Origin: Novosphingobium organovorum
GTDB taxonomy: Bacteria; Pseudomonadota; Alphaproteobacteria; Sphingomonadales; Sphingomonadaceae
NCBI RefSeq assembly: GCF_022832435.1
Contig: NZ_JALHLF010000007.1
Span: 1 to 61,371, forward strand
DNA: 61,371 nucleotides
Direction of reading: 5' to 3'
Shown: positions 48,636-56,809 of the stretch, piece after piece
Numbering within the stretch: the stretch's first letter is position 1
Layout: every line of letters begins with the position of its first letter
Position numbers and translations under genes: made by a program
Notes under the pieces: model-generated
The model's database searches: none
Told to the model about the DNA's origin: nothing
Seen by the model: the letters and a program-made list of their open reading frames with translations, nothing else

Positions 48636-49757
48636 ATGACCCTTCAAAGCCGCGCCGCGATCTGTTCGGGGCCTGAGGCTCCCTTCGAAATCGCGCCCGT
48701 CGCACTTGATGCGCTGCGTCCCGATGAACTGCGTGTACGCATCGTGGCCTGCGGTATCTGCCACACTGATCTCGCCGTGCGCGATCGCCAGTTGCCCGTC
48801 CCCGTGCCCGTCGTGCTTGGCCATGAAGGCGCCGGGATCGTCGAGGCGGTGGGGGCGGACGTCACCGCCGCCAAGGTCGGCGACCGGGTGGTGATGAGCT
48901 TCAATTCCTGTGGCCATTGCCCGAGTTGCGCCGATCACGCGCCGACCTACTGCTATGATTTCTTCCCCGAGAACTGGTCGGGCACCCGCGCCGATGGTTC
49001 GCCCACGCTGTTTCGCGACGGCGAACCGCTCAACGGCAATTTCTTCGGTCAGTCGAGCTTCGCCACCCACGCCATCGCGCACCAGCGCAACGTGGTCAAA
49101 GTGCCCGAGACGATGGACGATGTTCCGCTCGACATCCTGGCGCCGATCGGCTGCGGCCTGATGACCGGGGCGGGCGCGGTGCTGCGCTCGATGCAGGTAC
49201 GCGCCGGGCTGCCGCTTGCGGTGTGGGGCGCGGGCACGGTGGGGATGGCCGCGATCATGGCGGCCCGGATCGCCGGGGCCGGTCCGATCATCGCCATCGA
49301 CCTGCACGACAGCCGCCTCGACCTCGCGCGCGAGCTTGGCGCGACGCACACCATCAACGGGCGCGAGGACGTGGCGGCGAAGATCCGCGAGCTGTGCCCG
49401 GCGGGGCTTGGCTACGCGTTCGACACGACCGGGGTGAACCGGCTCATCGAAGGCGCTTTCAACCTGCTCGCTCCCAAGGGCGTGATCGGGCTCGTTGGCG
49501 CCTCAGCGCCCGATGCCGAACTGACTTTCAACGAAAGCGCGTTGATGGGCGGCGGGCGCCGGGTCATGGGCATCCTGGGCGGCGACAGCGATATCGTCAC
49601 CTTCCTGCCCGAACTCATGGAGCATTATCGCGCGGGCCGCTTTCCGTTCGACCGGCTGATCGGCCACTTCGCCTTCGAGGACATCAACGCGGCGATCGCG
49701 GCGAGTGAGAGCGGGGCCGTCATCAAGCCGGTGCTGCGGATTTCGCCCGAGGGGTGA
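48636..49757 (+). CDS. zinc-dependent NAD(P) alcohol dehydrogenase (aryl-alcohol type)
   Basis: 373 residues from ATG 48636 (a longer frame is a shadow of the opposite gene). This is the medium-chain dehydrogenase fold. The catalytic Zn ligands are in CGICHTD and GHEGAG, and the structural Zn tetrad is CGHCPSCADHAPTYC. The Rossmann motif is GAGTVGMAAIM. The spacing and the NSCGHC stretch resemble benzyl-alcohol dehydrogenases of the XylB/AreB group. A lignin-type alcohol (vanillyl or similar) is a fair guess from the location between demethylation and ferulate genes. It ends before the hairpin at 49798. Confidence 0.88.
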   Translation: MTLQSRAAICSGPEAPFEIAPVALDALRPDELRVRIVACGICHTDLAVRDRQLPVPVPVVLGHEGAGIVEAVGADVTAAKVGDRVVMSFNSCGHCPSCADHAPTYCYDFFPENWSGTRADGSPTLFRDGEPLNGNFFGQSSFATHAIAHQRNVVKVPETMDDVPLDILAPIGCGLMTGAGAVLRSMQVRAGLPLAVWGAGTVGMAAIMAARIAGAGPIIAIDLHDSRLDLARELGATHTINGREDVAAKIRELCPAGLGYAFDTTGVNRLIEGAFNLLAPKGVIGLVGASAPDAELTFNESALMGGGRRVMGILGGDSDIVTFLPELMEHYRAGRFPFDRLIGHFAFEDINAAIAASESGAVIKPVLRISPEG

Positions 49758-49797
49758 AACCGGACGTTTGAATTTGTCCACGCCGCCTAAACAGTCC

Positions 49798-49827
49798 GGG
49801 TTCAAGGGATAATAACCCCTTGAACCC
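49798..49827. terminator. hairpin between convergent genes
   Basis: GGGTTCAAGGG (49798-49808) and CCCTTGAACCC (49817-49827) pair perfectly around an AT-rich loop. It lacks a clear T-run but sits between two convergent stop codons, so termination or mRNA stabilisation is likely. Confidence 0.6.
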
Positions 49828-49839
49828 TCTTCCTGCTGC

Positions 49840-50967
49840 CTACGATTTCCCCCAATCGCGCACATAGGCGTCGAGCCTGGCCTGGAACCCGGCGCGTTCG
49901 GACAGCGGCAGCCAGGCAGTGTCGAAGGCGTTGCGTTCGATCCGCACGAGTTCTTCCATCGAGAGCGCGCTGCGCACCTGCGTGCGGGCGAGCGCGTCGG
50001 TGATGTATTCGCTCGCCATGTAAGCCGGATCGTCCGAGTTGATCGAGATCTTGAGCCCGTTGTCGAGCATCGCGCGCACCGCATCGATCGGGCCGCTGGC
50101 GCCGCGCACTTGTCCGGAGAAGCTGGGGCACACGGTGAAGGGGATGTTGCGCTTGCGCGCCTCAGCCATGAGTTCGGGGGACTGGACCACGTTGACCCCG
50201 TGATCGACCCGGTCGAGCTCCATCTCGACGATGACCTGGCGCAAGTGGTCGAGCGTGTTTTCCTGGTTCGCATCGCAGTGCGCGGTGGTCCTGAGCCCGG
50301 CGGCCTTGGCCTTGGCGAAATGCGCGGCGAACTTGATCGGCGGGTTGTCCTTCTCGTCGGAATCGAGCCCGAGCCCGACGAGGTACTGTTTCATCGGCAG
50401 CGCGGCGTCGAGCACGGCCATCGCGGTGTCGGCGGGCAGGTCGCGCACGATGCACAGGATGAGCTGCGAGCGAATGCCGAGCTTCGCCTCGGCGTCTTCG
50501 CGTGCGCGGGTGATGCCGCCGATCACGTCCTCGATCGCGACGCCGAGCTTCACGTGCTCCTGGGGATCGAAGAACATCTCGGCGTAGAGCACGTTCTGGC
50601 TCGCCGCCTTGGCGAGATAGGCGTAGGCGAGATCGTGGAAGTCCTGCTCCTTTTGCAGCACTTTCATGCCGTCGTAGTAGATGGCGAGGAAGCTGGGCAG
50701 GTCGTGGTACTTGTAGCTTTCGCGCAGCTGCGCGGCGTTGGCGTAGGGCAGGTGGACGCCGTTGCGTTCGGCCAGCCTGAACTTCATCTCGGCCTCGAGC
50801 GTGCCTTCGAGGTGGACGTGGTATTCCGCCTTGGGCATCCCCTGGATGAAGCGCAGGACTTCGTCCGACTGCGGCAAGCCGCTTGGCTGCCCTTGCGCGA
50901 AGGCGGGCAGCGCGCCGAGCATGGGCAGGCCCATCGTGGCGGCCATGAAGCCTCGTCTGTTCACCAT
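49840..50967 (-). CDS. Tat-exported adenosine deaminase-family protein
   Basis: 375 residues from ATG 50967. The N-terminus NRRGFMAATMGLPMLGALPAFAQ is a twin-arginine signal with cleavage at AFA. The metal-dependent hydrolase motifs of adenosine deaminase follow: EYHVHLEG (HxH), HCDANQE, VDHGVN and NSDDPAY. Cytosolic adenosine deaminases lack a signal, so this one should act in the periplasm on adenosine or a related amine. It is a single gene in the middle of aromatic catabolism genes with no obvious link. The upstream ATG 51003 would add 12 residues before the signal and is not preferred. Confidence 0.9.
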   Translation of the reverse strand: MVNRRGFMAATMGLPMLGALPAFAQGQPSGLPQSDEVLRFIQGMPKAEYHVHLEGTLEAEMKFRLAERNGVHLPYANAAQLRESYKYHDLPSFLAIYYDGMKVLQKEQDFHDLAYAYLAKAASQNVLYAEMFFDPQEHVKLGVAIEDVIGGITRAREDAEAKLGIRSQLILCIVRDLPADTAMAVLDAALPMKQYLVGLGLDSDEKDNPPIKFAAHFAKAKAAGLRTTAHCDANQENTLDHLRQVIVEMELDRVDHGVNVVQSPELMAEARKRNIPFTVCPSFSGQVRGASGPIDAVRAMLDNGLKISINSDDPAYMASEYITDALARTQVRSALSMEELVRIERNAFDTAWLPLSERAGFQARLDAYVRDWGKS

Positions 50968-51092
50968 GTCGCTGTAATCCCCCTGAAAAGCCCTGCGGCG
51001 CACTTGGCACGGCGTGGGCGGCGAGGTCCAACACCAATTTGCGGACGGCGCGTTGCTTCAAATGGGGTGGGGCGCGGGTTGGCCATGATGCA

Positions 51093-51123
51093 AAAAGGGC
51101 TGCCGTTCGCGGGCAGCCCTTTT
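51093..51123. terminator. bidirectional intrinsic terminator
   Basis: AAAAGGGCTGCC (51093-51104) and GGCAGCCCTTTT (51112-51123) pair perfectly with T-runs on both strands. It lies 24 bp after the aldehyde dehydrogenase stop (minus strand). Confidence 0.85.
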
Positions 51124-51146
51124 CGTTTTCGTCGCCGAGAGGCGGG

Positions 51147-52571
51147 TCAGGCGGGTTCGGCCTCGAGGCTGACCGCGTTGATGATGTGCGCCTGGGTGTA
51201 TTCCATGAGCCCGGCCAGCCCGTGTTCGGAGCCCAGGCCCGACTGCTTGGAGCCGCGGAAGGGAATGTTGGGATCGATCGCGAGGTGCTGGTTGACCCAT
51301 ACCGTCCCCGAATCGATGCGGCGTGCAACGTCCATCGCGCGCAGCTGGTCCATGCCCCAGACCGTCCCGCCAAGCCCGAACGGCGAATCGTTGGCGCGGC
51401 GGATGACGTCCTCGATATCGTCGTAGGTCAGCACCGGCAGGACCGGGCCGAACTGCTCCTCGGCCACCAGCGGGGCATCGTCCGACAGGCCGCCGATGAC
51501 GGTCGGCGCGATGTAGTAGCCCGGCTTGTCGGGCGCGCTGGCCTCGGCGATCAGCGTGCCGCGCGCCTTGGCATCGGCGATCAGCGCCTTGACCTTGTCG
51601 TACTGCATCTTGTTCTGGACCGGGCCGACGGTCGCGCCCTGCTTGGACCCGTCGTCGACCACGGCGGCCTGCGTCAGCTTGGCGATCTCTGCGCAGAATT
51701 CGTCGTACATCGCGCTTGGCACATAGGCGCGCTTGATCGCGACGCAGATCTGCCCGGCGTTGGCCATCGCCCCGTTGTAGACCTTCTCGGCGGCGATCCT
51801 GGCGGGCACGTCGTCAAGCACGATAGCCGCATCGTTGCCGCCCAGTTCAAGCGTCACGCGCTTCACGCCTTCGGCGGCCGAAGCCATGACCTTCTTGCCG
51901 GTCGCGGTGGAGCCGGTGAAGGAGACCTTGGCAATGTCCGGGTGCCCGGTCAGCCTCGGGCCAAGCTCGTTCTGGTCGCACACCACGTTGAACACGCCCG
52001 CCGGGAAGATGTCGGCGGCAAGTTCGGCCAGCAGCAGCGTGGTCAGCGGGGTCGTCGGCGCGGGCTTGGCAACCATGGTGTTGCCGGTGATGAGGCAGGG
52101 CGCCATCTTGCCGACCAGCAGGATCACCGGGAAGTTCCAGGGCGTGATCGCGGCGCACACGCCCAGCGGCGTGCGATGCTCGATGATCGTGTTGCCACCT
52201 TCGTCGCGCATGGTCTGGTCGGGCAGGCGCATCCCCGCGATGGCGCGGATGGTGTAGATGCTGCCGCCGATCTCATACATCGCCTGGTCGAGTGGCTTGC
52301 CCTGTTCGGCGGTGAGCAGGCGGCCGAAATCCTCGATCCGGGCCTCCATCGCGTCGGCGAGGCGGTGCAGGCAGGCGCCGCGTTCGTCGGCGCTGAGCGC
52401 GGCCCAGGCGGGCTGGGCGGCTTTGGCCGCGGCAACCGCGCGGTCGAGCATCGCTTCATCGGCGCGCGGGCATTGGGCAAAGGCTTCCTCGGTCGCGGGG
52501 TTGATGACGTCGAAGCGGGACACGCCGTCGACCAGTTCGCCCGCCACCAGCAGCTTGAAATCGGTTTTCAC
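51147..52571 (-). CDS. aldehyde dehydrogenase, candidate vanillin dehydrogenase
   Basis: 474 residues of the NAD(P) aldehyde dehydrogenase superfamily. The active-site Asn lies in TPWNFPV, the cofactor loop in FTGSTATGKK, the general-base Glu in LELGGN, the nucleophile Cys in NAGQIC, and the substrate loop in EEQFGPVLPV. The size fits LigV/Vdh-type aryl aldehyde dehydrogenases, but the family alone does not define the substrate. It is divergent from a MarR regulator, with a 17-bp operator also found at the feruloyl-CoA genes, which supports vanillin to vanillate oxidation. Confidence 0.88.
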   Translation of the reverse strand: MKTDFKLLVAGELVDGVSRFDVINPATEEAFAQCPRADEAMLDRAVAAAKAAQPAWAALSADERGACLHRLADAMEARIEDFGRLLTAEQGKPLDQAMYEIGGSIYTIRAIAGMRLPDQTMRDEGGNTIIEHRTPLGVCAAITPWNFPVILLVGKMAPCLITGNTMVAKPAPTTPLTTLLLAELAADIFPAGVFNVVCDQNELGPRLTGHPDIAKVSFTGSTATGKKVMASAAEGVKRVTLELGGNDAAIVLDDVPARIAAEKVYNGAMANAGQICVAIKRAYVPSAMYDEFCAEIAKLTQAAVVDDGSKQGATVGPVQNKMQYDKVKALIADAKARGTLIAEASAPDKPGYYIAPTVIGGLSDDAPLVAEEQFGPVLPVLTYDDIEDVIRRANDSPFGLGGTVWGMDQLRAMDVARRIDSGTVWVNQHLAIDPNIPFRGSKQSGLGSEHGLAGLMEYTQAHIINAVSLEAEPA

Positions 52572-52674
52572 GATCGCTCTCCTTGTTTAGCGATAAGGCG
52601 CCAGGGGATCTTTCCCGTTGTGGGGCGCATTGTCGCGCAGCCCTTTCTCTTGGCTGCGGTTTTATGTACGCCCG

Positions 52675-52691
52675 GCATACATAGTTGGCAA
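52675..52691. promoter_or_regulatory. MarR-type operator, site 1 (aldehyde dehydrogenase/marR)
   Basis: TGTACGCC-C-GGCATACA, an inverted repeat with one mismatch, lies between the divergent aldehyde dehydrogenase and marR genes. The outer TGTA...ATACA matches sites at 53228 and 56764. Confidence 0.7.
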
Positions 52692-52743
52692 GCTGGGTTC
52701 GAAGTGTGGGCGGCAGGAAAGGCAGCGAGGGGGTGAACGCGCA

Positions 52744-53172
52744 ATGAAAGTGGGCAGCGATCTTGCCGGGCAGCTCGGATTTCAGGTCCAGATGCTGCAG
52801 CCCGCCGCGCACGAGGCCGCGCGCGCCGCGCTGGCGCATCTCGACATCAGCCCCGCGCGGGCGACCGCGCTGCTGCTGATCCGCGCCAATCCGGGGTGCA
52901 CGCAGTCGGCGCTGGGCGCCGCGCTCAACGTCAACCGGTCGAGCGCGATGAAGATCGTCGACCAGTTCGAGGGGCGCGGGCTTATCCGCCGTGCGCCGAG
53001 CGCCGATCCGCGCGCCCACGCCCTCGAACTGACGGAGGCAGGCGAGGCGTTCACCCGCCAGCTCGACGAAGCGCTTGCCGAGCATGAAACGCGCTTCTTT
53101 TCCGTGCTCAGCGTGGCAGAGCGAAAGGCGCTGCTGGGGATGCTCCAGCGTCTGCGCGGCGGGGCGGGCTGA
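52744..53172 (+). CDS. MarR-family regulator, candidate FerC-like repressor
   Basis: 142 residues from ATG 52744. The winged helix of MarR proteins is visible: ISPARATALLLIRANPGCTQSALGAALNVNRSSAMKIVDQFEGRGLI, then the wing RRAPSADPRAHALELTEAGE. It lies between a divergent aldehyde dehydrogenase and the feruloyl-CoA synthetase-like gene. In Sphingobium SYK-6 a MarR protein (FerC) represses ferulate genes and responds to hydroxycinnamoyl-CoA; the same role is inferred here. The repeated 17-bp palindromes at 52675, 53228 and 56764 are its expected binding sites. Confidence 0.88.
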   Translation: MKVGSDLAGQLGFQVQMLQPAAHEAARAALAHLDISPARATALLLIRANPGCTQSALGAALNVNRSSAMKIVDQFEGRGLIRRAPSADPRAHALELTEAGEAFTRQLDEALAEHETRFFSVLSVAERKALLGMLQRLRGGAG

Positions 53173-53227
53173 GGTCCGGCAAAAGGCGGGAGGGCGCTGT
53201 ACCCGGCGTCGCCTCTCTTGCACGTTA

Positions 53228-53244
53228 TGTATCCTTAGGATACA
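53228..53244. promoter_or_regulatory. MarR-type operator, site 2 (feruloyl-CoA synthetase promoter)
   Basis: TGTATCCT-T-AGGATACA is a perfect palindrome 67 bp upstream of the start at 53312. It is identical to site 3 apart from the centre base. Confidence 0.8.
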
Positions 53245-53311
53245 AAAGCGCGCTTGCCGGACGAACCGGCCAGTGCCGCGCCGAACGGGCGTATCCAGTG
53301 GGAGAGTGTGC

Positions 53312-55441
53312 ATGGCCCTAGAGCCTGTTGCCGTTGCCGAGCGTGTCGAGCGTGCCGCGATCGATCGTCTTCTGAGCCCGCGCAGCGTCGCCATCGTGGG
53401 CGCGTCGGACCGGCCCGGATCACTGGGCGCTTCGGTGCTCAAGAACCTCCTCGATGCCGCTTTTCCCGGAGCGATCCATCTCGTCAATCCCAAGCGTGAC
53501 ACGATCGGGGGGCGCGCCTGCGTGCCCGATGTCGCGGCGCTCCCCGAAGGGATCGACGCGGCCGTTCTGGCGATCCCGCAGGCGGGCGTGATCGATGCGG
53601 TTCGCGCACTGGCTGCGCGAAAGTGCGGGGCGGCGGTGATCTTTTCGGCCGGATTCGCCGAAGACGGGGCCGAGGGGCTCGCCCGGCAGGAGGAACTGGG
53701 CCGCATCGCGCGCGAGGCGGGGATGGTGATCGAGGGGCCCAATTGCCTGGGCCTCGTCAATTTCGACGCCAATGTCGCGCTGACCTTCGTCGAACTGCCT
53801 CCGGCGCGCGCGAAGGGCGCGCGCAAGATCGGCGTGGTCTCGCAATCGGGCGCGATGGCCGCCGTACTGGCGACAACGATGATCGCGCGCGAGGTTCCGC
53901 TTTCGTGCTACATTTCGACCGGCAACGAGGCGGCGAGCGGGGTGGAGGACTATCTCGACCATCTCGCCGGCGATGCCGGGACCGCGGTGATCGCGATGAT
54001 CGTCGAGCATTTCCGCAAGCCCGCCGCCTATCTCGCTGCCGTCGCCAAGGCGCGTGCGGCGGGCAAGCAGGTGGTGCTGCTGCATCCCGGATCGAGCGAG
54101 GCGGGGCGCGAGAGCGCGGCCACTCACACCGGCGCGATGGCGGGCGATCATGCGGTGATGGAAACGCTGGTGCGCCACGCCGGGGTGATCCTTGTCGAGG
54201 GGCTCGAGGAACTGGGCGATGTCGCCGAGATCGCGCTGCGCTGCCCGCGTCTGCCCGGACCCGAGCTTGCCGTGGTCTCCGAATCGGGCGCGCTCAAGGC
54301 GATGATGCTCGATGGCGCCGAGGCGCAAGGGCTGGCCCTGCCGCGGCTTGGCGACGCGGATAGTCCGGCGCTGCGCGCGGCGCTGCCGCCCTTCGTGCCG
54401 GTGAGCAATCCGCTCGACATCACGGCGATGGGGCTGGTCGATTCCACGCTCTACAACCGCACGATCGCCGCATTGGCGGGCGATGATCGCATCGACACGA
54501 TCCTTGTCCCGCTAATCCAGACCGACACGCACACCAGCCACGTCAAGTTTGCCGCGGTGGGCGAGGCGATCCGTGATCTGGACGGGGCCAAGCCGCTGGT
54601 GGTGGCCGGTGTGGATGAAGGCGGGGGCGTGCTGGCTGAGGACATTGCTGCGCTTCGCGCGCTGGGCGTGCCCTATTTCCCGACGCCCGAGCGCGCGCTC
54701 AAGGCCCTGGCCCGGCTGGCGGCGAACCGGGACGACACCGGCGCAGGCGAGCCGCTGGCACCGATCGCGATCGCCGGGCCGCAACCGGGCGAAGTGTTCC
54801 CCGAATACCGCGCCAAGGTGCTGCTCGGGCCCCATGGCCTGCGCTTTTCGCCCGGCGCCCTGGCAACGAGCGAGGAGGAGGCGTGCGCAATTGCGGACCG
54901 GCTGGGCTATCCGGTGGTGCTCAAGGCGCAGGCCCCCGCGCTCAGCCACAAGAGCGATGCGGGCGGGGTTCTCGTCGGGATCGCCGACGAGGCCGCGCTG
55001 GTTGCCGCCTGGGCCAGGATGCACGCCGATGTCGCCGCGGCGCGCCCCGGTCTCGTGCTCGACGGTCTGCTGGTCGAGGCGATGGGGCCACGCGGGGTGG
55101 AGATGATCGTGGGCGCCCGGCGCGATCCCGACTGGGGGCCGGTGCTGCTCGTCGGGTTCGGCGGGGTGGCCGCCGAACTGCTCCACGATGCGGTGCTGCT
55201 GCCGCCCGACCTTACCCGCGCCCAGATCAAGGCGCGCATCCTGACGCTGCGCATGGCGCCGCTGCTGCGCGGCTTTCGCGGCAGCCCGATGGCCGATCTC
55301 GACGCGCTGGCCGCCACGGTCGAAACGCTCGGCGCGGTGGTGCGCGGAACGCCCGGTATCGCCGAGGTCGATCTCAACCCGGTGCTGGTCCTGCACGAAG
55401 GAGAGGGCGCGCTTGCGCTCGATGCCCTGATCTCGGGTTAG
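53312..55441 (+). CDS. ferA: NDP-forming acyl-CoA synthetase, candidate feruloyl-CoA synthetase
   Basis: 709 residues from ATG 53312 (upstream in-frame codons overlap marR). This is the fused alpha-beta architecture of ADP-forming acyl-CoA synthetases. A CoA-binding Rossmann domain (SVAIVGASDRPGSLG) leads. Two succinyl-CoA-ligase-like domains follow, with the phospho-His candidate in ATHTGAMAGD. A C-terminal ATP-grasp domain (YPVVLKAQAPALSHKSDAGG) and DLNPVLV complete it. FerA of Sphingobium SYK-6, as I recall, belongs to this superfamily and not to AMP-forming ligases. Activation of ferulate or p-coumarate with CoA is inferred from the operator shared with the hydratase-lyase gene. Confidence 0.85.
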   Translation: MALEPVAVAERVERAAIDRLLSPRSVAIVGASDRPGSLGASVLKNLLDAAFPGAIHLVNPKRDTIGGRACVPDVAALPEGIDAAVLAIPQAGVIDAVRALAARKCGAAVIFSAGFAEDGAEGLARQEELGRIAREAGMVIEGPNCLGLVNFDANVALTFVELPPARAKGARKIGVVSQSGAMAAVLATTMIAREVPLSCYISTGNEAASGVEDYLDHLAGDAGTAVIAMIVEHFRKPAAYLAAVAKARAAGKQVVLLHPGSSEAGRESAATHTGAMAGDHAVMETLVRHAGVILVEGLEELGDVAEIALRCPRLPGPELAVVSESGALKAMMLDGAEAQGLALPRLGDADSPALRAALPPFVPVSNPLDITAMGLVDSTLYNRTIAALAGDDRIDTILVPLIQTDTHTSHVKFAAVGEAIRDLDGAKPLVVAGVDEGGGVLAEDIAALRALGVPYFPTPERALKALARLAANRDDTGAGEPLAPIAIAGPQPGEVFPEYRAKVLLGPHGLRFSPGALATSEEEACAIADRLGYPVVLKAQAPALSHKSDAGGVLVGIADEAALVAAWARMHADVAAARPGLVLDGLLVEAMGPRGVEMIVGARRDPDWGPVLLVGFGGVAAELLHDAVLLPPDLTRAQIKARILTLRMAPLLRGFRGSPMADLDALAATVETLGAVVRGTPGIAEVDLNPVLVLHEGEGALALDALISG

Positions 55442-55588
55442 GGCGTAAACTCGTAAAGGACGCCCTAGGTTGCGTAGCGAGCGAGCGTTCCTGTGGCTCG
55501 GCTCGTCGTCGCGGGTGGGAACGGACGGGCGATTAGTGCGCTCGGGTCAGGGCGTGTGCGACGGAACAACGTCGGAAGGAAGTTTCCC

Positions 55589-55795
55589 ATGATCCGCAAG
55601 CTGATGACCGCCGCTGCCGTGTGCAGCGTGCTTTCGATCACCCCCGCGATGGCCGCAACGGTGTGCAAGGATGCCCATGGCAAGGCGATCCGCTGCACCG
55701 GGCATGGCGCGATCAAGGTGGTCAAGGACAAGAAGGGCGTATGCAAGATTGCGGCCGGTTCGAAGAAGGGCGCCGTGACGCCTTGCCCCAAGTGA
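55589..55795 (+). CDS. small secreted protein with four cysteines
   Basis: 68 residues from ATG 55589, with GGAAGGAAG at 55574-55582. The signal peptide IRKLMTAAAVCSVLSITPAMA ends at AMA, leaving a 46-residue mature protein rich in Lys with four Cys (TVC, IRC, GVC, TPC) that could form two disulfides. I do not recognise the family. It ends at a strong terminator and has its own leader, so it is likely expressed alone. Strong ribosome binding site and signal peptide argue for a real gene. Confidence 0.75.
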   Translation: MIRKLMTAAAVCSVLSITPAMAATVCKDAHGKAIRCTGHGAIKVVKDKKGVCKIAAGSKKGAVTPCPK

Positions 55796-55826
55796 TGGGG
55801 GCATGATCCGCCTCAGGCGGGTTGCG

Positions 55827-55864
55827 AAAAAGGCCGCTTTCCCGGTTGGGAAAGCGGCCTTTTT
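55827..55864. terminator. bidirectional intrinsic terminator
   Basis: AAAAAGGCCGCTTTCCC-type arm (55827-55843) pairs with GGGAAAGCGGCCTTTTT (55848-55864). T-runs on both strands end the small secreted gene (plus) and the hydratase-lyase (minus). Confidence 0.9.
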
Positions 55865-55889
55865 CGGTGAAGGATGACTCGGCCGGGTT

Positions 55890-56732
55890 TCAGCTTTGCG
55901 CCTTGGCGCGGTCCTTGTCGTAGGCGCCAAGGCCGGGCTTGTAGCTCTTCTCGTCGATGAACTGGCGGATGCCTTCCTTGCGGCCTTCGGTCTTGTCGTG
56001 GAAGTTCATCGCTTCCTGCAGGCGCACGAGGTAATCCTCGGCCTCGTCGTAGGTCATCAGGCCGACGCGGCGCACCGCGTCCTTGGCGAACTTGAGCGTG
56101 ACCGGGTTCTTCTGGAGCAGCATCCGCGCGACCTCGGCGGTGCGGCTCTCGAGCTGGTCGGCGGGCACGCATTCGTTGACGAGGCGCATTGCGCTGGCCT
56201 GCGCGCCGTCGATCAGGTCGCCGGTCAGCGTCAGCCACATGGCATCGCGCATCGAAAGCAGGTCGACCACGACCTTGGTCACCCCGCCGCCGGGCAGGAT
56301 GCCCCAGTTGATTTCGGACAGGCCGAACTTGGCCTCCTGCGAGCAGATCGCCAGATCGCAGGCGAACAGCGGGCCGAAGCCGCCGCCGAAACACCAGCCG
56401 TTGACCATCGCGATGGTCGGCTTCTGGAACCAGCGCAGGCGGCGGAACCAGCCGTAGCTTTCGCTTTGCGACTTGCGCACGCCGCGCAGGCCATTGGCTT
56501 CGGTCTCGCGGAAGTATTCCTTGAGGTCCATGCCCGCCGACCACGCGGTGCCCTGGCCGCCGAGCACCAGCACGCCGACATCCTCGCGGTATTCGATCTC
56601 GTCAAGCACTTCCATCATGCGGCGGTTGAGCTTGGGGCTCATCGCGTTGCGCTTGGCCGGGCGCGAGAACCACACCCAGGCAATGCCGTCCTCGACGGTG
56701 TAGATTACGGTATCGGCTTGCTCTTCGCTCAT
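55890..56732 (-). CDS. hydroxycinnamoyl-CoA (feruloyl-CoA) hydratase-lyase
   Basis: 280 residues from ATG 56732, a crotonase-fold enzyme. Phrases typical of HCHL/Ech are RPAKRNAMSPKLNRRMMEVL, AWSAGMDLKEYFRE, KPTIAMVNGWCFGGGF, LSEINWGILPGG and the C-terminal EKSYKPGLGAYDK. HCHL converts feruloyl-CoA plus water to vanillin and acetyl-CoA. E140 corresponds to catalytic Glu143 of the Pseudomonas enzyme. By my alignment Ser123 is Gly120 here and Tyr239 is Val, an oddity. A palindromic operator shared with the synthetase gene lies 31 bp upstream. Confidence 0.88.
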   Translation of the reverse strand: MSEEQADTVIYTVEDGIAWVWFSRPAKRNAMSPKLNRRMMEVLDEIEYREDVGVLVLGGQGTAWSAGMDLKEYFRETEANGLRGVRKSQSESYGWFRRLRWFQKPTIAMVNGWCFGGGFGPLFACDLAICSQEAKFGLSEINWGILPGGGVTKVVVDLLSMRDAMWLTLTGDLIDGAQASAMRLVNECVPADQLESRTAEVARMLLQKNPVTLKFAKDAVRRVGLMTYDEAEDYLVRLQEAMNFHDKTEGRKEGIRQFIDEKSYKPGLGAYDKDRAKAQS

Positions 56733-56763
56733 CCTTGGAGTCCTTTCCCGGCTTGGTTCTTTT

Positions 56764-56780
56764 TGTATCCTGAGGATACA
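56764..56780. promoter_or_regulatory. MarR-type operator, site 3 (hydratase-lyase promoter)
   Basis: TGTATCCT-G-AGGATACA, a perfect palindrome 31 bp upstream of the hydratase-lyase start at 56732. Same sequence as site 2 except for the centre. Confidence 0.8.
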
Positions 56781-56809
56781 ATATAGCGCGCGCCGATCAA
56801 GCGAAACCC

